Positions 6,715 through 15,450 are shown, counted from the first letter of the stretch. The stretch: DNA of 37,534 bases from Ignavibacteria bacterium (GCA_013298775.1 JAAFIV010000043.1:1-37534); one strand, 5' to 3'. Program-made: numbers and translations. The notes: generated from the sequence alone by a model not told the origin.

Positions 6715-9267
6715 TTATTCCTCAAACTGCAACGACTGTACACAGCGCGGGAGAAGTATTGATGAGCGTTTGGGCAATTTCGACCCTTGGTAAAATTCTT
6801 CTTTCTCCATCGTATTTTGCCACGCATTCCACCAAAAGCGCGTAGAATCATGTTTTTGTGCGCTCTCTGGGTGAATTGACGAAGGATGAATGAACGAGGG
6901 ATGAATGAACGAAGGATGAATGAACGAGGAATGAATGAACGAGGGATGAATTGGCGAATACCGCAGCACGCCCAGCAATAGCCGCCTGTGTTGTTGCCAG
7001 TATTCCTCCGCATTTGCAAAGCGAAAGTGCGCCGTATCTCGCGTGATTGCTTGAATAGAATCCAGCGCACGAAACCACCGATTCCCTCGAAAACGCAGTG
7101 TTGAAGCCATGAGTACGACGTTGTGCGGCGTGTGATGTGTGGCGTGATATGCGGCGTGATATGCGGCGGATTTTTTTTCGCGCTGCCATTCTTGGAGAAT
7201 ATCCGCAAAGGCAAGCATGGACGCACTTCCGCTTGCAGAGCAGAGCAGCGTATCGGTTGTGGGGAAAATTGCAGTGCGTACAAAGCGCGTCAAATCTGGG
7301 TCGCGGGCAATAAATTCATTTGCTCCGAAGCAACGGCGGTCGTTCAAAAGCAGTATGCTTGTGCGTGAAACATGAGTAATGGCGAGGCTTGTGCGTGTGC
7401 GCGGGTAAATTGCACAGACTGTTGTGTGAGAACTGGATGAATAGTGCATTGCTCCAAAAGCGCATACAATCACACTTACAAGCGATACCGTGCCGCGAAA
7501 CACCGCATGACGACGCGAAGAGCTACCCACCACATAGACCGTCAAGAGAGCAAACGCGCTGGCAAGACAAAACGCAAACCCCAGTTGCGACGCGCCCTCC
7601 AGCCACGCGCCGCGAAATTCGGCGAAAAATGTATTCAACCAATTCATCAAAAGCAAGCATTGATGCGCTGTTTGGGCGAGAAACGCGCCCCCATTCCACC
7701 AAAAACTTGCAACAACAATACTCGCCATTGTGTAGAGCATTGCCAGTGAACTTATTGGTACAATGAGCAGATTTGCAAAGGGAGAGATAACGGAAAAAAC
7801 GCCAAAATACCACGCAACAATCGGCGCAATCACACACGAAGCGGCAATACTTACGCCAAGCGATTGCTCCAGCAAACGAACAGGGTACGACCGCCGAAAC
7901 CGCATTGATGCTGGCTTTCCACTTACCAGCATTTCGCAAAACTCCGTGCAGCGCGGCAAAAGAACGACAATTCCCAAGACTGCCGCGCACGACATTTGAA
8001 AACCAATCGAAAACAGCAACGATGGCTGCACCGCAAGCAACATAAGCACGCAAAATGCCAGCACATTCAAAAGACGCGCCCGCCGTTCCACGCTTTGCAG
8101 GAACATCAGCACACACGCCATCATTCCCGCTCGCACCGCCGATGCCGCCGCACCCGTCGCCAACACAAAAGCGGCAATACCAAGGCTAAACACCAGTATT
8201 TGTGCGGCTTTTGAACGAATAAACCCAAGCGGCAACAGAAAAATTGCTGCAACAACAGCTAAGTGCAAACCGCTCACGGCGAGAATATGCGCGGTTCCCG
8301 TGCGGGCGTACTGCTGGCGGGTTTCTGCGTCTAAAACGTGCGTATTGCCTGTGAGCAGGGCAAAAGCGAAATTGCTCGTGGAAGCTGGAAAGAGAGCATT
8401 GATGCGGCGTTGCGTCCATTCGGCAGTATATTCGGTGAAATTCCAAAGGCTACGCATTTCGCCGCGCCACGCACAGTGCTGTGCGTCAGCTTCGCCTATC
8501 CACGCGCTTTCGAGCGCATTGGCAACAAACTGTTCATCGCGCTCGCTCGGCAAAATGGGCGTTTGGGGCAATCGTACACGGAGTTCAGCATAGATGCGGC
8601 TTCCAGCGTGAATGTCGCGTGGAAGCAGCGCACGCTGCGCACGGGCAGAATCACGAGCAGTGCGCGGAGCGGGAAAGCGAAGTGTGAGGAGAATTGTTTC
8701 ATCAAAACGGCGTGGGAGTGGCGTTGCATCAAGGTTGCCGCGCACAAGAAGGCGGTATTGCACAGCGTGTGGCAGGGAATCGCAGCGTAGCACGCGGAGA
8801 ATTGTTCCGTGCAATCCAGCGTTCATCGTGGGTTGGAGTACAGAAAAACGCTTTTGTGGCGCGGTACTTTTTTCTGTGCCGAGCGCGGAAAAGGCAATGA
8901 GCAATCCCGCACAAATGCTTGCGCTCCAGTATGCGATTGCATTGAGAACATCAAACGAATGCTGGGCGGTGGTATTGCGTACATTGCGTACAAGTGCGAC
9001 AACACAGAGGACAACACAAGCGCAAGAGCTAGTAAAGATGAGCCTTTCAAGGAAAATTTCTCGCGAGAAGGAAAGCACCGTCATTGGAAAAGCAGCATGC
9101 GCAAGGAATAGTACAGCACAACCAACACCAACACCGCAGAGGAGCTTGAGTGCGGGAAGTTGCGTCGGGCGCGGCGCGGGTTTCACCGAAGGGAAGGAAA
9201 AAGTGGGAAAGAAAAACGCGGGAAAGAAAAATGCGAGAAAGAAAAACGTGGGAAAGGAATTCGGCAA
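6715..9267 (-). CDS. comEC: ComEC/Rec2-family DNA uptake channel protein
   Basis: Up to 850 residues. ComEC carries transforming single-stranded DNA across the inner membrane. Early membrane segments and a soluble OB-like region are followed by the competence domain, with the hallmark YARTGTAHILAVSGLHLAVV and a series of hydrophobic helices. The first possible codon is a TTG at 9267, directly after an in-frame stop, and the real start may be further in (a GTG lies near 9189). The first about 25 residues are a Phe/Pro repeat (FPTFF-type) and the C-terminus carries a FIHPS-type repeat; both come from 15-bp tandem DNA repeats. The C-terminal soluble part is short and I see no clear metallo-beta-lactamase motif. 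It lies in a same-strand run with the response regulator and asnB. Confidence 0.88.
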   Translation of the reverse strand: MPNSFPTFFFLAFFFPAFFFPTFSFPSVKPAPRPTQLPALKLLCGVGVGCAVLFLAHAAFPMTVLSFSREIFLERLIFTSSCACVVLCVVALVRNVRNTTAQHSFDVLNAIAYWSASICAGLLIAFSALGTEKSTAPQKRFSVLQPTMNAGLHGTILRVLRCDSLPHAVQYRLLVRGNLDATPLPRRFDETILLTLRFPAPRTARDSARAQRALLPRDIHAGSRIYAELRVRLPQTPILPSERDEQFVANALESAWIGEADAQHCAWRGEMRSLWNFTEYTAEWTQRRINALFPASTSNFAFALLTGNTHVLDAETRQQYARTGTAHILAVSGLHLAVVAAIFLLPLGFIRSKAAQILVFSLGIAAFVLATGAAASAVRAGMMACVLMFLQSVERRARLLNVLAFCVLMLLAVQPSLLFSIGFQMSCAAVLGIVVLLPRCTEFCEMLVSGKPASMRFRRSYPVRLLEQSLGVSIAASCVIAPIVAWYFGVFSVISPFANLLIVPISSLAMLYTMASIVVASFWWNGGAFLAQTAHQCLLLMNWLNTFFAEFRGAWLEGASQLGFAFCLASAFALLTVYVVGSSSRRHAVFRGTVSLVSVIVCAFGAMHYSSSSHTTVCAIYPRTRTSLAITHVSRTSILLLNDRRCFGANEFIARDPDLTRFVRTAIFPTTDTLLCSASGSASMLAFADILQEWQREKKSAAYHAAYHATHHTPHNVVLMASTLRFRGNRWFRALDSIQAITRDTAHFRFANAEEYWQQHRRLLLGVLRYSPIHPSFIHSSFIHPSFIHPSFIHPSSIHPESAQKHDSTRFWWNAWQNTMEKEEFYQGSKLPKRSSILLPRCVQSLQFEE
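6873..6958. repeat. 15-bp tandem repeat in the 3' end of comEC
   Basis: Five 15-bp units of the type GAATGAACGARGGAT plus a partial one. The unit is a multiple of three, so it encodes a pentapeptide repeat (FIHPS/FIHSS/SIHPE) near the ComEC C-terminus. Unit differences are mostly silent purine changes. Copy number can change without a frameshift. Confidence 0.9.
7656..7669 (+). repeat. Over-represented word AGYATTGATGCGCT (representative site)
   Basis: Full 14-base matches also at 11609-11622, 16804-16817 and 36189-36202. The 11-base core AGYATTGATGC also occurs at 8395-8405 and 27995-28005 (plus) and at 4737-4747 and 25475-25485 (minus). Ten-base AGYATTGATG matches occur near 6755, 18972 and 32610. 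Sites fall in all three reading frames of genes and in one intergenic region. Counted by eye. Confidence 0.7.
9203..9262. repeat. 15-bp tandem repeat at the 5' end of comEC
   Basis: Four 15-bp units of the type GYGGGAAAGAAAAAY. Read on the minus strand they encode a Phe/Pro-rich pentapeptide (FPTFF, FPAFF and similar). The array lies directly at the candidate TTG start, so it may be leader sequence instead of protein. Confidence 0.8.
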
Positions 9268-9333
9268 AGCCTAAACGAAAACCGAGCGGCAGGACGACAA
9301 GCGGCTTTGTTGCTGGTGCTACGGATGGAAATG

Positions 9334-9600
9334 TTAGTAATGTAAACGCTCGTGTTCATCAAATTCATCGTCATCATGGATATTGACAAAAGAAACACCA
9401 ACATTTTTATTGAATAAACGGTATAAATCGTTTACGACTTCATCGAAAGAAGCATCTTCCGCGCCACATTCCTTGCGCCCGAAGCCAATAAGTACAGTGG
9501 TGATGTTGCCAGCACTATCATTGCGGAAAATAATGTCATCGTTTTTTGCCACGTCGAGCATACGCTCAAGAACAATGCGGCATTTTTCATCAGTCGTCAT
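9334..9600 (-). CDS. Hypothetical small acidic protein
   Basis: An 88-residue protein starting MTTDEKCRIVLERMLDVAKN; a start three codons earlier is also possible. I do not recognise a family. The sequence looks like a small mixed alpha/beta protein (TTVLIGFG in the middle, SFDEVVNDLYRLFN helix) and ends in an acidic, His-containing tail (HDDDEFDEHERLHY). There is no signal peptide or membrane segment. It lies 66 bp upstream of comEC and 132 bp downstream of the acyltransferase-like gene, all on the same strand, so co-transcription is possible. Function unknown. Confidence 0.55.
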   Translation of the reverse strand: MTTDEKCRIVLERMLDVAKNDDIIFRNDSAGNITTVLIGFGRKECGAEDASFDEVVNDLYRLFNKNVGVSFVNIHDDDEFDEHERLHY

Positions 9601-9732
9601 AGAGCGCATGAATACAAATGGTTCAAGAGAAATACGAAGAATTATCTACGGAATGAAAATACCATTTTTTCGACAACGATGGTAATTTTTCTTGGTCGCG
9701 GGAAAGGGTAAAATTTTGTCTCCTTTTCTTTC

Positions 9733-10914
9733 TCACACCAAGAGCGCGTACAGCAGCATTGCGGCAAGGGAAATGCGAATGCCTTCGCGAAGGGAGTGGG
9801 AATTGCGCTGGAAGTAGTCCAAAATATACGCAGAAAGCAGGGTAAATCCAACAACGCCGAGAGCGACAATAAAGCCATCCAAAAGCGTCATTGAGCGATA
9901 ATGCGCACGAGCGATGCCACCAAACCACGGCGTACCGAAAAGCAAGATAAGATGCGAGGTATAGATGTACAGCGATTTTTTTCCCAAACGTGAGTAGTAT
10001 TCTTCAAAGCGGCGTGTTGTTGTATAGACATACGTCAGAATGCCCATAAACACAAGCACGCAGCCAATGCGGATGAGCGCAAAACAAGGACTTGTGAGGT
10101 AATAATCATGCGTCGGGAACAGGGAAAGAGGCGAGTATGTGCCGATAATTCCTGCAATGAGCGCGATACTTCCAGATACAAACGCAAAAGGTGGGAAGCG
10201 GCGTTCCCGCTCGCGTGCAGGCATTTCCGATAGCGCGTAACCAATGCCAATTCCCAAAAACATATACGCGGAAAATGGAAGCAACGTAAACAACGAACCA
10301 TGCTTGAACGTAAAATACGCACCCAACCACTCTGGCAAAACCGCGAACCAATCAAGCGAATCGGCAATTGGTGAGAATGCGAGAATGAGCAAGCCCAAGC
10401 CGACAGAAACACCAGCAAATGCGCGGTTCGAGCGAGTTACGCTCATCAGCAATATCGACAAAATCAAGGTTACACCAGAGACGTGGAGGATATTGGTTTG
10501 AAAAAATGCACGCCAACCTTCATTAGAAACAAACGGTAAATCCAACAAACGATTTGCTGGAAAGACCAGTAAATACGCCATTCCAATAAGCAAAATTCCC
10601 CATTGCAAACGTTTCTGTATGGTTTTGTACGGCACGCGTCCGGTAGCATCGCGCTTGGTCGCAAAAATTTGTACCGCGCCAGAAATCATCAAGAATGTTG
10701 GTGCTGTCAAGCCGCGCAAGAAGTGCCAAATGTTCCAAGGAAACTCGGCAACATTCAGATAATTCGTCGAAACCATTGCATCCATCGTATGACCTTGCAT
10801 CATCATTATCATTGCGATAAGACGGACAAAATCAAGGATGTAAAAACGTTGTTTTGCGGGTTGCGCAGTTGCGGTCTGCGCATTCGCACCGAAAGAGGAT
10901 ACAAGCGTGGACAT
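9733..10914 (-). CDS. Polytopic membrane acyltransferase-like protein (HGSNAT_cat/DUF1624 type)
   Basis: A 393-residue protein with about ten hydrophobic segments. The N-terminal part reads RFYILDFVRLIAMIMMMQGH (residues 23-42, with His42), then FLRGLTAPTFLMISGA. This arrangement is typical of the heparan-alpha-glucosaminide N-acetyltransferase catalytic-domain family and related acyltransferase-3-like proteins. Bacterial members are thought to acetylate envelope sugars, but the substrate cannot be read from sequence. The last segments (SLYIYTSHLILLFGTP) also fit. The ATG at 10914 is the natural start. Acyltransferase-3 proteins of the OpgC/O-antigen type are the main alternative. Confidence 0.65.
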   Translation of the reverse strand: MSTLVSSFGANAQTATAQPAKQRFYILDFVRLIAMIMMMQGHTMDAMVSTNYLNVAEFPWNIWHFLRGLTAPTFLMISGAVQIFATKRDATGRVPYKTIQKRLQWGILLIGMAYLLVFPANRLLDLPFVSNEGWRAFFQTNILHVSGVTLILSILLMSVTRSNRAFAGVSVGLGLLILAFSPIADSLDWFAVLPEWLGAYFTFKHGSLFTLLPFSAYMFLGIGIGYALSEMPARERERRFPPFAFVSGSIALIAGIIGTYSPLSLFPTHDYYLTSPCFALIRIGCVLVFMGILTYVYTTTRRFEEYYSRLGKKSLYIYTSHLILLFGTPWFGGIARAHYRSMTLLDGFIVALGVVGFTLLSAYILDYFQRNSHSLREGIRISLAAMLLYALLV

Positions 10915-11098
10915 AGCGTTCGAGCGTGAAGGTCGTATTTTCGTGGTGTTTGGGGTGATTTTATCAATTCATCATACGTTACATGTTTACGCATAGACGT
11001 ACAATGGCAAATGCAAATTGCATACCGCAAAATTGCAGGAAGTTTTCTGGTTTATCAATGTATTACAAATGAATTTTTGTTCATTTTTTGATGACTCT
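10915..11098. other. Non-coding stretch upstream of the acyltransferase gene
   Basis: AT-rich sequence between the acyltransferase start and the tandem array at 11099. It presumably holds that gene's promoter, but I cannot point to a convincing one. Short frames in it run into the repeats and look accidental. Confidence 0.4.
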
Positions 11099-11168
11099 TT
11101 GTACATGATAAATTGTACATGATAAATTGTACATGATAAATTGTACATGATAAATTGTACATGACAAA
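11099..11168. repeat. Five tandem 14-bp units, a multiplied element terminus
   Basis: Units of TTGTACATGATAAA follow each other without spacers from 11099; the fifth (11155-11168) has C for T and forms the left end of repeat element B. The unit is the same sequence as the terminal inverted repeat of that element (GTACAYGACAAAAC), so the element's tip itself has been amplified. Confidence 0.9.
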
Positions 11169-11300
11169 ACTGATTCAACAGTGGCACAGACATTCTTGTC
11201 TGTGAGTGTTCGTGCGGGATTCAGGTAAAAATACACAGACAAGAATGTCTGTGCCACTGAAGCCTGATTTGACATGCTTTTTAGAGGTTTTGTCGTGTAC
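11157..11300. repeat. Paired-hairpin repeat element, copy B (144 bp, best preserved)
   Basis: Terminal inverted repeats GTACATGACAAAAC (11157-11170) and its partner at 11287-11300 (GTACACGACAAAAC on the other strand) bound the element. Inside are 24-bp inverted arms at 11181-11204 and 11234-11257, each with an internal CACAGACA/TGTCTGTG hairpin, and a 29-bp spacer. It ends 17 bp before the miaA stop, so it forms the miaA 3' region. No ORF of its own; it must depend on an enzyme in trans if mobile. Confidence 0.85.
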
Positions 11301-11317
11301 AGAGGATGCCTACATTT

Positions 11318-12295
11318 CTACGTTCCAAGCAATGTTCGCACGACTTCGCGAGCAAGCTCTTTTGGTGGGGCTTCCAGCCACTTGATGCGTTCATCGCGGC
11401 GGAACCACGTGCCTTGACGCTTTGCGTAGCGGCGCGTGTTTTGCGCGGTGAGTTCTTGTGCGCGGTCGCGGCTCATTTCCCCGTGCAAATACGCAATGCA
11501 CTCCTTATAGCCAACGGTATTGAGCGCATTCAGTGTTGGCGCGTAGCCCATGCGCAAAACCGATTCAGTTTCTTCAATAATACCTGTGCGAAACATCGTC
11601 TCGGTGCGAGTATTGATGCGCTGGTAGAGCTTTTCCCGCTCACACGCCACGCCAATAAACATGGTCGAAAAAGAGCGTGTTTGATGCGCCTTCTCGTGCG
11701 CCTCTGAGAGTGCGACACCTGTTATCAAAAAATGCTCCAATGCCCGAATGATGCGGCGTGGATTGCGGTCGGCATATTTTTCGGCGGAGGTAGGGTCGTG
11801 TTGGCGTAATTCTTCGTACAACGCCTCAATACCACGTGCTTCAAACTCTGCTTGTAAGCGGCTTCTGGTCTCTTGTTGCTGGCGGTTGTACTCAGTGTTT
11901 GTATCCTCATACGATTGCTCCGATTCCTCAAACATGCCGTCGCATAAGGCTTGTACGTATAATCCAGAGCCTCCCACGATGACAGGAAAATTGCCGCGCG
12001 AACGGATGTCCGCAAGGATAGAAGCGGCTTGCGAGCCAAATTCTCCTGCACTGCATGTTTCATCAGGATTGAAACAATCCATGAAATGATGCGGGACAGA
12101 CGCACGTTCCGCCTCAGTCGGCTTTGCTGTGCCAATGGTGAGAAAACGGTAACATTGGCGGGAATCAGCAGAAATAATTTCACAGGTAATTCCCTCAGAA
12201 GCAAGCAATGAAGCTACTTCCAGAGAACTAGCTGTTTTGCCAGAAGCTGTCGCGCCAACGAGTGCGAGCGCGTCTGAAGTGGTGGGCAGATTCAT
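11318..12295 (-). CDS. miaA: tRNA dimethylallyltransferase
   Basis: A 325-residue enzyme that adds a dimethylallyl group to A37 of tRNAs reading UNN codons. The P-loop GATASGKT is at residues 14-21, followed by ISADSRQCYRFLTIGTAKPT, the substrate-binding DSRQ region, then HHFMDCFNPDE and VGGSGLYVQAL, all standard for MiaA. The C-terminal region ends with RRYAKRQGTWFRRD, the usual tRNA-contact segment. Length matches the family. It diverges from the flavoprotein gene at 12480 and its 3' end abuts repeat element B. Confidence 0.96.
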   Translation of the reverse strand: MNLPTTSDALALVGATASGKTASSLEVASLLASEGITCEIISADSRQCYRFLTIGTAKPTEAERASVPHHFMDCFNPDETCSAGEFGSQAASILADIRSRGNFPVIVGGSGLYVQALCDGMFEESEQSYEDTNTEYNRQQQETRSRLQAEFEARGIEALYEELRQHDPTSAEKYADRNPRRIIRALEHFLITGVALSEAHEKAHQTRSFSTMFIGVACEREKLYQRINTRTETMFRTGIIEETESVLRMGYAPTLNALNTVGYKECIAYLHGEMSRDRAQELTAQNTRRYAKRQGTWFRRDERIKWLEAPPKELAREVVRTLLGT

Positions 12296-12479
12296 ACAAT
12301 GTACGTCGGAAAATCAGAGAAATGGAAAAAGAAATGAGAAAAGGAATGAGAAAAGAAAGGAAAAAAGCTGCGGAAGTCTTTGTGTATTTTCTTTGTATAT
12401 TTACGCCGAAAGATACACAAAAAGCACAGATTGTAAGCATATCAATTTCAACGCTCCATCACTTCAACACTCAGCAAAT

Positions 12480-13643
12480 ATGACCTCTCTACCACAATCT
12501 TCTTCTGGTCTCTCTGCTTCCTCGCGCCCAAAACTCTCATCTGTTCTCGTTATCGGCGCGGGGATGAGCGGGCTGGTTGCGGCGCGAACTCTGCACAATG
12601 CGGGAATAAATGTAACGGTGATTGACAAAGGACGCGGCGTTGGTGGACGTTTGGCAACGCGTCGGCTCGCTGTTTCTGATAAAGAATCGCAACAGATTGA
12701 AGGGAAACTGGAAGGGAAAGTAGATCATGGCGCACAGTATCTCACCGCCCACGAAGGAGATTTTATTGCACTTGTCGAGGAATTACGCGAACATGGTGTT
12801 CTGAATGAATGGCGTACCACAAGCGGCGACCGACCCGCAACACCGCGCTATTACTCACCAGACGGAATGACTGCCGTTGCGAAATATCTTGCACAGGGCT
12901 TGGAAGTGCGGCTTGCAGAACGTGTTCTTCGTTTGGAGTATGATGCACATGCTGATAAAAATTTCTCAACAGATTCTTCACAGATAACAACCAGTGCAGG
13001 TACGCAGCAGGGCTGGAGAGCGCGTACAGACAAAGACGCAACGCTTCATGCCGACGCTCTCATTATCACCTCTCCAGTGCCGCAAACAATGATGCTGCTT
13101 GAAACGCTTGATTCGGCGAGGCTTGCAGAGATGTTGCCTGATACCACGCGCATCCTTCTCAATACAATTGAATACTCTGCCGCTCTTGTGTTGATGCTTG
13201 CTCTGAAGGAATCTCCCCGCTTTCTTGGGCAGCCGCTCGCTCCCAATGGTGGCATCCGCCTTGATACAAAGCACGTGTGGTGGTTGGCGGATAATCAACG
13301 GAAAGGAATCTCGCCGCATGTTCCCACATTAACCCTGCACGCGACACCAGAAGCCAGCCGTGAGCATTGGGACACCCGCGAAGAAGAACTCATACCGCTT
13401 TTGCTGCGCGATGTGAGTGATTATATTGGCATGCAAGAGATTGTGACGCATTCGCTGCATCGGTGGCGATACAGCCGTGTGTTGAAGCCTTTTCCTGAGC
13501 CGTATTGCCGTCTGCAAAGCCAATTCCCGTGCTATCTCGCGGGTGATGCCTTCACGCGCTCTGAGTGGCTTCCCACGCGTGCCGAAGATGCTGCATTGTC
13601 GGGCTTGGCTGCTGCTCGTGCATTATTGCTGGAAAGAGCGTAA
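12480..13643 (+). CDS. NAD(P)/FAD-dependent amine oxidoreductase, renalase-like
   Basis: A 387-residue flavoprotein starting MTSLPQSSSG. The Rossmann dinucleotide-binding motif is VLVIGAGMSGL (about 22-32), ending in an acidic residue (TVIDKG) that binds the FAD ribose. GRGVGGRLATRR and DHGAQYLTA follow, the signature of bacterial renalase-like proteins. The C-terminal LAGDAFTRSEW segment contributes to the FAD pocket. The substrate is unknown; eukaryotic and Pseudomonas renalases oxidise isomeric dihydronicotinamides, and the same could hold here by homology only. An upstream in-frame ATG would add a Lys/Arg/Asn-rich segment from the purine-rich intergenic DNA and is rejected. Confidence 0.85.
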   Translation: MTSLPQSSSGLSASSRPKLSSVLVIGAGMSGLVAARTLHNAGINVTVIDKGRGVGGRLATRRLAVSDKESQQIEGKLEGKVDHGAQYLTAHEGDFIALVEELREHGVLNEWRTTSGDRPATPRYYSPDGMTAVAKYLAQGLEVRLAERVLRLEYDAHADKNFSTDSSQITTSAGTQQGWRARTDKDATLHADALIITSPVPQTMMLLETLDSARLAEMLPDTTRILLNTIEYSAALVLMLALKESPRFLGQPLAPNGGIRLDTKHVWWLADNQRKGISPHVPTLTLHATPEASREHWDTREEELIPLLLRDVSDYIGMQEIVTHSLHRWRYSRVLKPFPEPYCRLQSQFPCYLAGDAFTRSEWLPTRAEDAALSGLAAARALLLERA

Positions 13644-13690
13644 ACGCTGGTTTGGTTCGTTTTGAAATTTAGATAAAATCGTCTGTTTCC

Positions 13691-13775
13691 GCCCTCATCC
13701 CCCGCATTCTCCCAGAGGGAGAAGGAGCTAAGACGAAGAAAATCAGACGCTTCTGAAGCCCTCTCCCTCTGGGAG
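13691..13775. repeat. CCCTC-type REP element, left part (interrupted)
   Basis: Matches the intact element at 23089-23190 (shared GAAGCCCTCTCCCTCTGGGA segment and a CCCTC start). The element stops after GGGAG at 13775 and resumes at 14014 with AGGGTTGGGTGAGGG. The interruption is the 227-bp element at 13776-14002. Confidence 0.8.
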
Positions 13776-14002
13776 CTAACAAGGGTAGGTATTCCAGAAG
13801 GCGCATAAAAACTAATGTTCTGTGTGAGGGTCTGACTTCTTCGTCAGGCTCTCACTTTCTTCACAGAGAAGAAGAAGAAGTGAGAGCCTTGAGTAAGAAT
13901 TGAGACCCTCACACTTGGCGTAAAATCTTAGTCTTGTATTTTCGATGTGTTTTCATAAACACGAGATTTTATGAGGCTTCCAGTAATATCTACCCTTATC
14001 AG
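13776..14002. mobile_element. MITE-like element, 227 bp, with 11-bp target duplication
   Basis: Imperfect terminal inverted repeats: left CTAACAAGGGTAGGTATT, right (other strand) CTGATAAGGGTAGATATT, with similarity continuing for roughly 30 bp. It is flanked by CCCTCTGGGAG (13765-13775) and CCCTCTGGCAG (14003-14013), an 11-bp duplication with one mismatch. Removing the element plus one flank restores the REP sequence seen at 23159-23190. It has no coding capacity. Inside lie two inverted REP-like hairpins (13825-13854 and about 13881-13911). Confidence 0.8.
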
Positions 14003-14111
14003 CCCTCTGGCAGAGGGTTGGGTGAGGGCAAGCACAAAATCAAGGTTTTATGCTAGGTACAGATTTTTATCTCAACTTCAATTCGTTCAAACAGGAAAAT
14101 ATCACAGATAC

Positions 14112-15416
14112 TTACTGAAAACGCAACGCTCGTAAAATAGGAATCTTCCCACCAATTCGCGCTGGAATCCATGCTGCAAGGAGGCTCATGGCAATGCTGA
14201 GACCAATGACAAGCGCGTAGTGCTGCCATGCAAATTCAATCGGTAAATAGCTCATAAAATAGATACTGCCTTGCAAGCGAATCAGATGAAAATGTGCTTG
14301 AAGAGCGCATAAAATCAAGGCAAGACTGCACCCAGCTATACTTCCTGCACCGCCAATAAACACGCCCTGCAAAAGAAATATCCGCGTGATACGTTTAGGA
14401 GCCATGCCCATTGCTCGTAGCACGCCGATAGACGACATTTTCTGTACCACCGCCATCAGAAGCGTGGCAATGATGTTAAACACTGCAACAATAGTAATCA
14501 AGCCAAGGACAAGCGGTACGGGTTGTTTTTGTAAATCAATCCACGCAAAAATATCATTGTATTTTTCGTAGAGCGTCATCGGAAAAAAGGGATACCCGAA
14601 GAGTGAATCAATCGCAGCAGAACTTTGTTGTACGAGCCGAATGTCATGCACCAGCACATCGAAGCCGCTTGCAGCGTCATCGGGCAGACGAAAAAGCTGC
14701 GCTGCTCGCTTAAAGGGGATGTACACGTACAAATCGTCGTATTCGCTCATGCCCGTTTCAAACATTCCCACGACCACAAACTGCTCCACAACGGCTTGCG
14801 AAAGCATTGTTTCGGCATAACTGCGCAGTGAATCTTGGTTGGTGGCAAGATTGCGCATGCTTGATTGCGATTGCTGAAGGATTTGCGCTGCTCCAGCATT
14901 ATCGGTGGAGTAAATTGTCAGTTTATTTCCTAAGCCCAAGCCCAGTTTTCGCGCCATTTTCGCGCCGATAATCACTTCGCGGGCATCGGGCAAAGAAAAG
15001 GCGAACGTTCCAGCAATCATATTTGCTCGAACGCCCGCCACATCTGATTCGGGAACAATTCCTTTTATCATTACGCCGTCAATAAACGTTTTCGACCGAG
15101 CCAAGCCTTCCGCCTGCACAAACGCAGAAACCGCACGGATATTCGGGACGCGCTCTTTCATCAAACGCCGCACAATCTCTGCTTGCGCCAGCGTGCGTTT
15201 ATTGAAACCCGTTACTTCAATATGCGCGGTAAATTTCACCGCATTTTCGCTCAGTTCTCGCTCAAAGCCGCCTAAAATTGCTAATGCTAAAATAAGTGCC
15301 ATGCTGCCCAGCGCAACGCTCCCAAAAGCAAACCACGACGCAAACGCAAGGAGCTTACCCGACGAGCCAGAACGCACGTAACGACGCGCTATGTAGAGAC
15401 TGGTTGCATCAATCAT
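14112..15416 (-). CDS. ABC transporter permease, LolC/LolE (FtsX) family
   Basis: A 434-residue inner-membrane protein. One membrane helix near residues 22-50 (LLAFASWFAFGSVALGSMAL) is followed by a large periplasmic domain of the MacB-PCD type and three C-terminal helices in the FtsX domain (VVQKMSSIGVLRAMGMAPKR between them is diagnostic). LolC/E proteins release lipoproteins from the inner membrane to LolA together with the LolD ATPase. No ATPase gene is adjacent, so substrate and partner are inferred from similarity only. The gene starts 34 bp after the end of the chemotaxis receptor gene on the same strand, so the two may share a transcript. Confidence 0.82.
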   Translation of the reverse strand: MIDATSLYIARRYVRSGSSGKLLAFASWFAFGSVALGSMALILALAILGGFERELSENAVKFTAHIEVTGFNKRTLAQAEIVRRLMKERVPNIRAVSAFVQAEGLARSKTFIDGVMIKGIVPESDVAGVRANMIAGTFAFSLPDAREVIIGAKMARKLGLGLGNKLTIYSTDNAGAAQILQQSQSSMRNLATNQDSLRSYAETMLSQAVVEQFVVVGMFETGMSEYDDLYVYIPFKRAAQLFRLPDDAASGFDVLVHDIRLVQQSSAAIDSLFGYPFFPMTLYEKYNDIFAWIDLQKQPVPLVLGLITIVAVFNIIATLLMAVVQKMSSIGVLRAMGMAPKRITRIFLLQGVFIGGAGSIAGCSLALILCALQAHFHLIRLQGSIYFMSYLPIEFAWQHYALVIGLSIAMSLLAAWIPARIGGKIPILRALRFQ

Positions 15417-15450
15417 ATTCCGTCTGTATTACGCGTTGTGTACACATTTT

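Larger units (their letters stand above)
13644..14111. other. 468-bp gene-free repeat nest
   Basis: Lies between the convergent ends of the flavoprotein and permease genes. It holds the split REP element, the inserted MITE-like element, and about 80 bp of ordinary AT-rich sequence before the permease stop. No gene is visible. Confidence 0.8.

Noticed and set aside
11099-11168. CRISPR-like repeat array
   Set aside because: Units are only 14 bp and contiguous, without spacers, and equal the end of a neighbouring repeat element.
10987-11275. Minus-strand frames through the tandem 14-bp repeats
   Set aside because: Their residues are a translation of the repeat (CTIYHVQFIMYN-type); frames end within the repeat element and no family is recognised.
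12318-12370. Purine-rich run between miaA and the flavoprotein gene as a regulatory element
   Set aside because: Simple low-complexity sequence; no structure or repeat elsewhere supports a role.
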